A stretch of DNA of 7,514 nucleotides. It comes from Candidatus Omnitrophota bacterium (lineage in GTDB: Bacteria > Omnitrophota > Koll11 > Gygaellales > Profunditerraquicolaceae). Location: assembly GCA_025453435.1 (NCBI GenBank), contig JALOQI010000038.1, forward strand, positions 1 through 7,514. The letters are read 5' to 3'. The position numbers and the translations under genes were made by a program. The notes under the pieces were generated by a model. That model was not told where the DNA came from. It searched no databases and worked only from the letters and a program-made list of their open reading frames with translations. Below are positions 1 through 4,908 of the stretch, one piece after another (position 1 is the first letter of the stretch; each line of letters begins with the position of its first letter).

Positions 1-126
1 CTTTTCCTCGAACTCGACCCTCAGCGCCTCAACCTCGGCCGGTTTTGCCGACTTCTGGTTATTGAGAACATATATCTGGCTGTCGATGGCCTGCAGTCCT
101 ACCAGATTCTCCAACTGTGATTTCAA
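1..126 (-). CDS. C4-type zinc-ribbon coiled-coil protein (COG1579-like), N-terminal fragment
   Basis: Only the first 42 codons are present; the gene runs off the left edge. The visible protein begins (M)KSQLENLVGLQAIDSQIYVL and continues into a charged helical stretch. The pattern of a leucine-rich helix, then LQxID, then a coiled coil is the usual N-terminus of the COG1579/DUF164 family, which ends in a C4 zinc ribbon (not visible here). The family's molecular role is poorly known. I chose the TTG at 126-124 because it follows AAGGTGA closely and because the family usually starts MKxQLxxLLxLQ. A GTG two codons upstream (132-130) is an equally open alternative. The gene lies 45 bp downstream of tRNA-Val with no clear promoter between, so read-through from the tRNA transcript is possible. 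Family members are often found near nif3-like, dnaG and rpoD genes, which fits this window. The family call is from recall and rests on a short fragment. Confidence 0.6.
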   Translation of the reverse strand, partial: MKSQLENLVGLQAIDSQIYVLNNQKSAKPAEVEALRVEFEEK

Positions 127-171
127 TGTCACCTTTTTATGCCCGGCCCTTTCCGCAGTGTTTATTCAAAA

Positions 172-248
172 TGGTGGGCGCAATAGGACTCGAACCTATG
201 ACCTCCACAATGTGAATGTGGCGCTCTAACCAACTGAGCCATGCACCC
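172..248 (-). tRNA. tRNA-Val (anticodon CAC), CCA encoded
   Basis: A full cloverleaf folds on the minus strand. The acceptor stem is GGGTGCA/TGCGCCC with one G-T pair, and the D stem is GCTC/GAGC with a nine-base loop. The anticodon stem CCACA/TGTGG encloses the loop TTCACAT, so positions 34-36 read CAC, which decodes GUG valine. The variable loop is AGGTC. The T stem ATAGG/CCTAT has the loop TTCGAGT. The discriminator is A, and the 3' CCA is encoded (TGG at 172-174 on the plus strand). The total length is 77 nt with CCA. The gene lies downstream of the CAT tRNA and probably shares its transcript. Confidence 0.95.
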
Positions 249-269
249 GCAAAAATGGGTTGTAAAAAC

Positions 270-277
270 TGGGCCCA
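270..277. repeat. Copy of the tRNA(CAT) 3'-terminal octamer TGGGCCCA
   Basis: The palindromic octamer TGGGCCCA occurs here and again at 371-378, where it forms the last eight bases of the CAT tRNA (acceptor strand plus discriminator). The two copies are 101 bp apart and bracket the three-way-junction element. A seven-base version (436-442) forms the 5' acceptor strand of the same tRNA, because GGGCCC is self-complementary. The repeat is seen directly. Reading it as a trace of site-specific insertion at a tRNA end is inference, and eight GC-rich palindromic bases could recur by chance. Confidence 0.5.
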
Positions 278-360
278 GGAGGGTTCCCCCATCTCTCACG
301 TAAGATTGGAGGATGGGGTCCCGTCATCGCTGTATAATCGCTGGACGGGAGAACCTTCCT
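277..360. other. Three-way-junction inverted-repeat element, unknown (possible structured RNA or small MITE-like repeat)
   Basis: Three stems nest with no unpaired bases at the junction. P1 pairs 277-286 AGGAGGGTTC with 351-360 GAACCTTCCT (10 bp). P2 pairs 287-293 CCCCATC with 312-318 GATGGGG. P3 pairs 319-325 TCCCGTC with 344-350 GACGGGA. The P3 loop (326-343) contains ATCGCTG twice, separated by TATA. The 281/356 pair in P1 is G-U if the plus strand is the RNA but A-C if the minus strand is, which slightly favours the plus strand. However, the flanking tRNAs are transcribed from the minus strand. No conserved core of hammerhead, TPP, SRP or 5S RNA is visible, and there is no ORF or integrase. 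It starts 10 nt beyond the 3' end of the CAT tRNA. It could be a tRNA-transcript processing structure, an independent ncRNA, or a small palindromic repeat that occurs elsewhere in the genome. Confidence 0.55.
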
Positions 361-370
361 AGCCATTTAT

Positions 371-442
371 TGGGCCCACAGGGATTCGAACCCCGGACCA
401 AGAGATTATGAGTCTCCTGCTCTACCGCTGAGCTATGGGCCC
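371..442 (-). tRNA. tRNA with anticodon CAT, probably tRNA-Ile2 (lysidine type) rather than elongator Met; CCA not encoded
   Basis: The minus strand folds into a 72-nt cloverleaf. The acceptor stem is GGGCCCA/TGGGCCC, the D stem GCTC/GAGC with a short seven-base loop, and the anticodon stem GGAGA/TCTCT with loop CTCATAA (anticodon CAT). The variable loop is TGGTC, the T stem CGGGG/CCCTG with loop TTCGAAT, and the discriminator is A. CAT is shared by initiator Met, elongator Met and the Ile2 tRNA whose C34 is converted to lysidine by TilS. Initiator is excluded because 1-72 is a G-C pair and there are no three G-C pairs next to the anticodon loop. C4-G69 and C5-G68, together with the GACTCATAATC anticodon region, match known TilS substrate features, so Ile2 is favoured. 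The base after the discriminator is A, not CCA, so CCA must be added enzymatically, unlike the neighbouring tRNA-Val. Confidence 0.9.
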
Positions 443-460
443 TGATCACAAATATAACCC

Positions 461-491
461 ATTATATCGCATTATGAAATGTAGTATTATA
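461..491 (-). promoter_or_regulatory. Probable tRNA promoter: two TATAAT boxes with upstream A-tracts
   Basis: On the minus strand two perfect TATAAT hexamers lie at 466-461 and 491-486. The downstream one would start transcription about 12 nt before the CAT tRNA. Neither has a recognisable TTGACA at 16-18 bp. Upstream, at about 500-517, two A-runs of seven separated by GCT resemble an UP element or bent DNA, which often supports stable-RNA promoters lacking a good -35 box. Which box is used cannot be told from sequence. Confidence 0.45.
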
Positions 492-501
492 TGATACCTT
501 T

Positions 502-526
502 TTTTAGCTTTTTTTGCAAGCTAAAA
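502..526. other. AT-rich perfect hairpin between the PilZ gene and the tRNA promoter
   Basis: TTTTAGCTT (502-510) and AAGCTAAAA (518-526) form a 9-bp stem with a seven-base loop, 16 bp beyond the end of the PilZ gene. On the minus strand the stem is followed by A residues, not T, so it does not look like an intrinsic terminator for that gene. On the plus strand only TTTA follows. The symmetry may be a by-product of the phased A-tracts upstream of the tRNA promoter. Confidence 0.35.
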
Positions 527-541
527 TTTATGCTGTGAGGG

Positions 542-913
542 TCAGTTCGAGAGGCGGTTTTTGCGGGTATAATAAGCTACAGTCTGCTCTATTGCCTTGC
601 GCTTATCTTCATCGATCTTAGTGAATTCAAGCCTTGTAAAATACACCAGGTTGCTGTGCACCTGCCTGGATTCCAGGACTCTCGCGTTTACCTGAACGGA
701 GTCGTGATAAACCGGCAGTTTGACGTTGAGCGAAAGGCTGGTCATGGGCTCGAAAGGCCTGCTTGTGGTCATGAGCATTCCGCCTTCGCTTATATTCCTG
801 GTCTGGCTGACATCCCTGTCTACGAGATCGTCATTGTATTTTCTGCCGTACGCTACGACAAAATGCACGTCCGCGCGCATATTCTTTCTTTTATCTTTTT
901 CCGAGTCAAACAT
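542..913 (-). CDS. PilZ domain protein (possible c-di-GMP receptor)
   Basis: This is a 123-residue, single-domain protein. The RxxxR motif is at residues 9-13 (RKNMR) and the second c-di-GMP-binding motif N-x-S-x-x-G at 40-45 (NISEGG). About 25-30 residues separate them, as in the family, and a beta-rich body and a charged C-terminal helix follow. In PilZ proteins these two motifs wrap around cyclic di-GMP, so binding is plausible. The output (motility, exopolysaccharide or other) cannot be read from the sequence. No signal peptide or membrane segment is seen, so it should be cytosolic. The ATG start is well supported by GGGAGG six bases upstream (925-920). It is separated from the helicase gene by its own promoter and a leader hairpin, so it is probably not simply the last gene of the dnaG-rpoD operon. 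Its length fits a stand-alone PilZ protein and there are no signs of damage. Confidence 0.85.
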   Translation of the reverse strand: MFDSEKDKRKNMRADVHFVVAYGRKYNDDLVDRDVSQTRNISEGGMLMTTSRPFEPMTSLSLNVKLPVYHDSVQVNARVLESRQVHSNLVYFTRLEFTKIDEDKRKAIEQTVAYYTRKNRLSN

Positions 914-927
914 CCGATACCTCCCGC

Positions 928-975
928 TAAATAAAAGACCACGGTCTGACGCGATTCATTCGCGTTAAACCGTGG
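928..975 (-). terminator. Terminator-like hairpin in the PilZ leader (end of the upstream operon or an attenuator)
   Basis: CCACGGT (939-945) pairs with ACCGTGG (969-975). The helix continues through one weak position into 947-953/961-967, giving about 14 pairs around the seven-base loop 954-960. On the minus strand the stem is followed by TCTTTTATTTA (938-928), an imperfect T-tract typical of intrinsic termination. It lies 63 bp after the helicase stop codon, so it could end the dnaG-rpoD-helicase transcript. It also lies downstream of the predicted PilZ promoter and only about 14 nt before the start codon's Shine-Dalgarno, so it could attenuate PilZ expression. Confidence 0.55.
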
Positions 976-993
976 CAGGCTGTTGTTGGAGTA

Positions 994-1021
994 AGTATAG
1001 CACAGATCGCGGGAAATTCAA
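994..1021 (-). promoter_or_regulatory. Sigma-70 promoter for the PilZ gene (extended -10)
   Basis: Reading the minus strand, TTGAAT (1021-1016) and TATACT (999-994) are separated by 16 bp. TGC directly before the -10 hexamer makes an extended -10. It lies in the gap between the helicase stop and the PilZ start and would begin transcription near 987, giving a leader of about 75 nt that carries the hairpin at 939-975. This is seen by eye only, with no start-site data. Confidence 0.6.
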
Positions 1022-1037
1022 GGCAAACGGCTGTATT

Positions 1038-2930
1038 TCAAAAATCGTAGTCTACCTGTATGTCCTGGTCGAGTTTTGCCAGGACCTCTCTTGAGTCAAG
1101 GAACCTCGATACTTTATTGAAGCCGCTCATGCCGACGCCGTTGGCCTCGTGGTGCACGAAAAGATATAGCCTGCTCTTTGCCCTGGTCAGGCCTACGTAA
1201 AAAAGCCTGTGCTCCTCGTCTATCCTGGATTCGTCTTCAAGGGCGAAACTCACAGGCAGAATCCCGTCAACAAGCCCCATCAAAAAAACGCATTCCCATT
1301 CAAGGCCCTTGGCAGAATGTATGGTTGAAAGCGTCAGGGGTTTTTCGTCTTCAGGGACGCGGCTTGCGGCTTTTGCCACGCCGTAGTCCGGAGGCTCTAT
1401 GGAAAACTCGGCAAGAAAATCCTGGAGTGAATCATACCTCTCTGAGATCTGCTTGAGCGCGGCCAGATCGTTTTCCCTCTGGTTCCAGTCATCGAATCTC
1501 TGCCTGAATATAGGCTCGTAATAATCCATAAGCTTGGAAAGCTTCGACCCGAGAGACGGGCATTTGTTTACGGCATTATCCAAAGCGCAGGCGAGCTTTT
1601 CAAGGCCGGCTTTGTATTTATTCTTATCAAAGCCGGTGCGCAATGCGTTATTAATTATATCCTGCATTCCGCTCTGTGCTTCGATCGAACTGATGACCTT
1701 TGCCGCAGTGCGCGGGCCTATGCCTTCTATCAGTTCCAGAAGCCTTGTCCAGGATATTTCGTCATGCGGGTTCAAAATAACGCGCAGATGGGCAAGAAGG
1801 TCTTTCACATGGCTTGTCTCGTAAAACTTCACCCCTCCGAACACCTGGAAAGGTAACCGGAACAATACAGCCTGATCGCCGAAACCAACCCCCTCGTCCC
1901 GAAGGTCGAGTATCTTCTGACCCAGCCATTCTGCTTCAGAGGTGGTGTCCTGAAAGAACAACAGAGTCGGTTTGACGCCCCGGTGCTCGGTAGCGGAAAA
2001 AAGGTCTTTGTCGAATTTGGTCCTCATATTGCGCAGGACGGCGTTCGCGACGTCGAGTATGGGCTGGCTGGACCTGTAATTCGCCTCTAATTTAATTATC
2101 CTTGTGCCGGAAAATTTTTTAGGAAATTCCATTATATTCTTATGCGACGCGCCCCGGAATCCGTAGATGCTCTGTGCGTCGTCCCCTACTGCCATGCAAT
2201 TGCCGTGGTCTTTCGCCAGATAATAAGCGATATCTGCCTGCAGTTTATTGGTGTCCTGGTATTCGTCCACCATTACATAGCGGTATCTCGAAGATATCTC
2301 CCTGCGGATGTCATCGTAGCGGGAAAGGCATACAAAAAGATACACAAGAAGATCGTCATAATCGAAATAACCCTTTTCCTGCTTATATCTGCGGTATTCG
2401 TCAGCGATCCTCTCTACTGCCGAGGAGTAGTCAATGAAATTAGGATATTCCGTTTCAATTATGCCGCCGATCGGGGTATCTTTGTTAATGGACATGCTGA
2501 TGATCTTTCGAAGCGTGTCCTTTCGCGGGAAACGCTTGTCTTTATCGTTCAAAGCCAGCCTGCCGACGCAAAGATTCAGGGCGTTCTCGGCGTCAGACTC
2601 GTCCAGTATGGTAAAAAAATCGAATCCCAGTCGTTTTGAATACTTTTTAAGTATCCTGTAGGCAAATGAGTGGAATGTTCCGCCTTCTACAAGGCTGCAC
2701 CGCCTGTCATGGCGGCTGGCCCTGGCGAGCATCTGCGAGGCTGCCTTGCGGGTGAATGTCAGAAGAAGTATGGACTGCGGCAGGACATTTTTCTGGATAA
2801 GATTCAGCACGCGGTATTCTATTACGCGCGTCTTGCCTGATCCGGCGCCTGCAATTACAAGCACAGGGCCGTCGATAGCATCTACGGCCTCAAGCTGCGA
2901 TGGATTTAATTCTTTGGAGATATCTATCAT
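1038..2930 (-). CDS. UvrD/Rep/PcrA-family ATP-dependent DNA helicase (SF1A, 3'-5')
   Basis: All core motifs of a superfamily 1A helicase are present in 630 residues. These are the Q motif LNPSQLEAV (8-16), Walker A AGAGSGKT (27-34), motif Ia LLLTFTRKAA (55-64), motif II VDEYQDTN (221-228), motif III VGDDAQSIYGFRGA (248-261), motif IV EANYRSS (282-288), motif V TIHSAKGLEW (536-545) and motif VI RLFYVGLTRAKSRLYL (575-590). Such enzymes unwind DNA in nucleotide excision repair, mismatch repair, fork restart or removal of RNA polymerase; which role applies here is not evident. It is shorter than E. coli UvrD or PcrA (about 720-740) and ends about 40 residues after motif VI, so the C-terminal RNA-polymerase-binding Tudor region is absent. 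Around residue 358 it appears to lack about 16 residues compared with relatives. Its ATG overlaps the stop of the DUF192 gene (ATGA) with no strong Shine-Dalgarno, suggesting translational coupling. Confidence 0.93.
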   Translation of the reverse strand: MIDISKELNPSQLEAVDAIDGPVLVIAGAGSGKTRVIEYRVLNLIQKNVLPQSILLLTFTRKAASQMLARASRHDRRCSLVEGGTFHSFAYRILKKYSKRLGFDFFTILDESDAENALNLCVGRLALNDKDKRFPRKDTLRKIISMSINKDTPIGGIIETEYPNFIDYSSAVERIADEYRRYKQEKGYFDYDDLLVYLFVCLSRYDDIRREISSRYRYVMVDEYQDTNKLQADIAYYLAKDHGNCMAVGDDAQSIYGFRGASHKNIMEFPKKFSGTRIIKLEANYRSSQPILDVANAVLRNMRTKFDKDLFSATEHRGVKPTLLFFQDTTSEAEWLGQKILDLRDEGVGFGDQAVLFRLPFQVFGGVKFYETSHVKDLLAHLRVILNPHDEISWTRLLELIEGIGPRTAAKVISSIEAQSGMQDIINNALRTGFDKNKYKAGLEKLACALDNAVNKCPSLGSKLSKLMDYYEPIFRQRFDDWNQRENDLAALKQISERYDSLQDFLAEFSIEPPDYGVAKAASRVPEDEKPLTLSTIHSAKGLEWECVFLMGLVDGILPVSFALEDESRIDEEHRLFYVGLTRAKSRLYLFVHHEANGVGMSGFNKVSRFLDSREVLAKLDQDIQVDYDF

Positions 2931-3370
2931 CGGTCACTGAGGGAAAAAAACACTTCGTCCCCGATACGGATATTGTGTCTGTCTATAAAACCGGCTTTGA
3001 GCTCTATCACATACAGGCTCGGGCCTGAGGGCATCATGCTTTCGCAATCCTTGCCGCACGGCTGCGCATTAGTGCGCATATCCAGCACTTTTTTGTCCTT
3101 GTCCATCCAGACGATATCAATGGGTATGAGCATGTTTTTCATCCAGAAGCCGTATTCCCCGGGCTGGGGGAACACAAAAAGCATGCCCTGGCCTTCGGAT
3201 AGAGAACTTCGGGACATCAGGCCCCTTGCGCGGGTTTCGTCGGTGTCAACAACCTCGGCTGTTACGCAGAACTTGTTGATGCAGACCTCGGCCGTTTGCG
3301 GCGCAGGCACAGCCTGGCCGCATACGATCAATGATCCGGCAATGGCCGATAGGAAAGGCGCCAGGCGCAT
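2927..3370 (-). CDS. DUF192 (COG1430) family protein with signal peptide
   Basis: The 147-residue product starts with a typical export signal: MR, a hydrophobic core at about 4-18, and likely cleavage near VPA-PQ (residues 20-25). C17 in LIVC is only a weak lipobox, so a lipoprotein is less likely. The mature part carries the DUF192 signature: RARGLMSR (47-54), GMLFVF (62-67), FWMKNM (75-80), IPIDIVWMD (82-90) and VIELKAGF (121-128). The family forms a small beta-barrel whose biochemical function is unknown. Four mature-region cysteines (30, 35, 105, 109) could form disulfides in an oxidising compartment. The ATG follows the rpoD stop codon directly (TAAATG) and no Shine-Dalgarno is visible, so translation probably depends on ribosomes finishing rpoD. 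An exported protein between a sigma factor and a helicase is an odd position, with no clear functional link. Confidence 0.88.
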   Translation of the reverse strand: MRLAPFLSAIAGSLIVCGQAVPAPQTAEVCINKFCVTAEVVDTDETRARGLMSRSSLSEGQGMLFVFPQPGEYGFWMKNMLIPIDIVWMDKDKKVLDMRTNAQPCGKDCESMMPSGPSLYVIELKAGFIDRHNIRIGDEVFFSLSDR

Positions 3371-4906
3371 TTAGAATTCGCGTTCGTGCGCAAGGCTCAT
3401 GTCCAGGAACGAGCGAAGCCTCCTGGAACGTGTCGGATGGCGGAGTTTCTTGAGGACCTTCGCTTCGATCTGGCGTATGCGCTCGCGGGTGACCTTGAAT
3501 ATGTTGCCGACCTCCTCGAGCGTGTGCGCGCATCCGTCGTTTATGCCGAAGCGCAGGATAAGGATCTTTTTTTCCTTGTCGTTTAGCGTGTCAAGGATCG
3601 TGTTCATCTCTTCCTTGAGCATAGACCTGACAGCGGTATTTGCCGGAGATGCGACCTTTTTATCCTGGATAAAATCGCCGAAATGAGTGTCGCCTTCGTC
3701 GCCGATCGGCATTTGCAGGGATATGGGCTTTTGCGCGAATTTCAAAATAGCCTTTACCTTTTCCTGTGAAAGGCGCATCTTCGCAGCGATCTCTTCGGGG
3801 CTTGGATCCCTGTCGTATTTCTGAAGGAACACCCTTGTGAATCTGATTATTTTATTGATTGTCTCGGTCATATGCACCGGTATGCGGATAGTGCGCGCCT
3901 GATCCGCAATAGCGCGCGTGATCGCCTGCCGTATCCACCATGTCGCATATGTCGAGAATTTGTAGCCTCTTTTGTATTCGAATTTTTCAACCGCGCGCAT
4001 AAGGCCTATGTTGCCCTCCTGTATGAGGTCGAGGAATGAAAGGCCGCGGTTGTTGTATTTTTTCGCAATGCTGACCACAAGACGCAGGTTAGCGGCTACA
4101 AGACGCTCTTTAGCGTGATTGAATTTTACCTGGGCGGCTCGTATGACCTTCATCTGCTCTTTTATCTTTGAGTAAGGCTCGCCGATCGTTTTCAGCAGAG
4201 CTTTTTGCGTTGATTTCGACCCTTTTTTACTGCGCTCGATATTGTCGATCTCTTTTATCATCTTCGCGAGGCTCACCACGGCCTTTTCGATGACGGATGT
4301 GGTGAAATTGTAGCTGATCAGAAGCTCGACGATCTTTTCAGGGTTGCGCGTGCGCTTGATCCTGGCCGTGATCCTGCGGAACTTGCGGATGACGTTCTTT
4401 GGATTGGTGTCGATCTCGCCCTTTACCACTTCCTCGGGGCTGATAGCACCCGAAAGAACATCCTCGGCAGCAGCCGTTATCTGATTATAAGCGAACCTTG
4501 TGGAAAGAACCGCGTTTTTTAGCTTGAGCTCCGCATCCTCGATCTTGCGGGCCAGGTCGATCTCTTCGTCGCGCGACAAAAGCGAGATAGAACCCATCTG
4601 CTTCAGATACATTTTTACCGGGTCGTCCAGAGGGAATACATGCTCGTCAGCAGCGGCCTCGATAAGGTTGTCTTCCTCTCGCTTTGCTGCGTCCTTCTCG
4701 GCCTCAGCCGCAACCTCTTCCTCGTTCTCGACTATCTGGATGTCTTCGTCCCCGAGAATATCGAATATCTTGTCGATATCTTCAGAGGATGAAACGCCTT
4801 CGGGCAGAAGATCGTTGACCTGGTCATAGGTGACGAACCCTTTTTGCCTGCCGAGGGCTATGATCTTCTCGACGTCCTCTTTTGTATATATTTTCTTTTT
4901 GATCAT
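3371..4906 (-). CDS. rpoD: RNA polymerase primary sigma factor (sigma-70/SigA, RpoD)
   Basis: This 511-residue protein directs core RNA polymerase to housekeeping promoters. An N-terminal region 1.1-like domain (1-60) is followed by an acidic linker (about 53-80). Region 1.2 is at about 89-125 ([21 protein letters not shown]), and a short lysine-rich non-conserved region runs to about 255. Region 2 is at 262-345 with [29 protein letters not shown] and the -10-melting and -recognition segment [20 protein letters not shown]. Region 3 is at about 346-425. Region 4 is at about 432-501, with the -35-binding helix-turn-helix [20 protein letters not shown] (462-481). A complete region 1.1 and region 2-4 set marks it as the essential primary sigma, not an alternative one. 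Beyond the usual LRSFLD end it carries about nine extra residues (MSLAHEREF). The ATG is supported by AAGGGG, which overlaps the dnaG stop; only 2 bp separate the genes. Confidence 0.97.
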   Translation of the reverse strand: MIKKKIYTKEDVEKIIALGRQKGFVTYDQVNDLLPEGVSSSEDIDKIFDILGDEDIQIVENEEEVAAEAEKDAAKREEDNLIEAAADEHVFPLDDPVKMYLKQMGSISLLSRDEEIDLARKIEDAELKLKNAVLSTRFAYNQITAAAEDVLSGAISPEEVVKGEIDTNPKNVIRKFRRITARIKRTRNPEKIVELLISYNFTTSVIEKAVVSLAKMIKEIDNIERSKKGSKSTQKALLKTIGEPYSKIKEQMKVIRAAQVKFNHAKERLVAANLRLVVSIAKKYNNRGLSFLDLIQEGNIGLMRAVEKFEYKRGYKFSTYATWWIRQAITRAIADQARTIRIPVHMTETINKIIRFTRVFLQKYDRDPSPEEIAAKMRLSQEKVKAILKFAQKPISLQMPIGDEGDTHFGDFIQDKKVASPANTAVRSMLKEEMNTILDTLNDKEKKILILRFGINDGCAHTLEEVGNIFKVTRERIRQIEAKVLKKLRHPTRSRRLRSFLDMSLAHEREF

Positions 4907-4908
4907 CG

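Noticed and set aside
262..278. Terminator after the three-way junction, from the T5 run next to the CTGGGCCCAG palindrome
   Set aside because: The palindrome has no loop and cannot form a stable hairpin, and the 10-bp P1 stem ends too far from the T-run for a typical terminator.
277..360. 5S rRNA or another known three-way-junction RNA (hammerhead, TPP, SRP)
   Set aside because: 5S rRNA is about 117 nt with conserved loop sequences that are missing here. The junction has no unpaired bases, so a hammerhead or TPP core cannot be present, and no SRP tetraloop region is visible.
277..360. Integron attC site
   Set aside because: The outer arms lack the GTTRRRY/RYYYAAC core pair, and no cassette gene or second site is present.
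502..526. Intrinsic terminator of the PilZ gene
   Set aside because: The stem is AT-rich and is followed by A residues on the coding strand, so it lacks the T-tract needed.
2142..2639. 165-codon open frame on the plus strand
   Set aside because: It lies wholly antisense to the helicase gene, which has every expected motif. The plus-strand product has no recognisable domain and no convincing start context.
3316..3324. Lipobox in the DUF192 signal peptide (LIVC)
   Set aside because: Valine directly before the cysteine is atypical, and a normal VPA cleavage site lies just downstream, so a signal peptidase I substrate is more likely.
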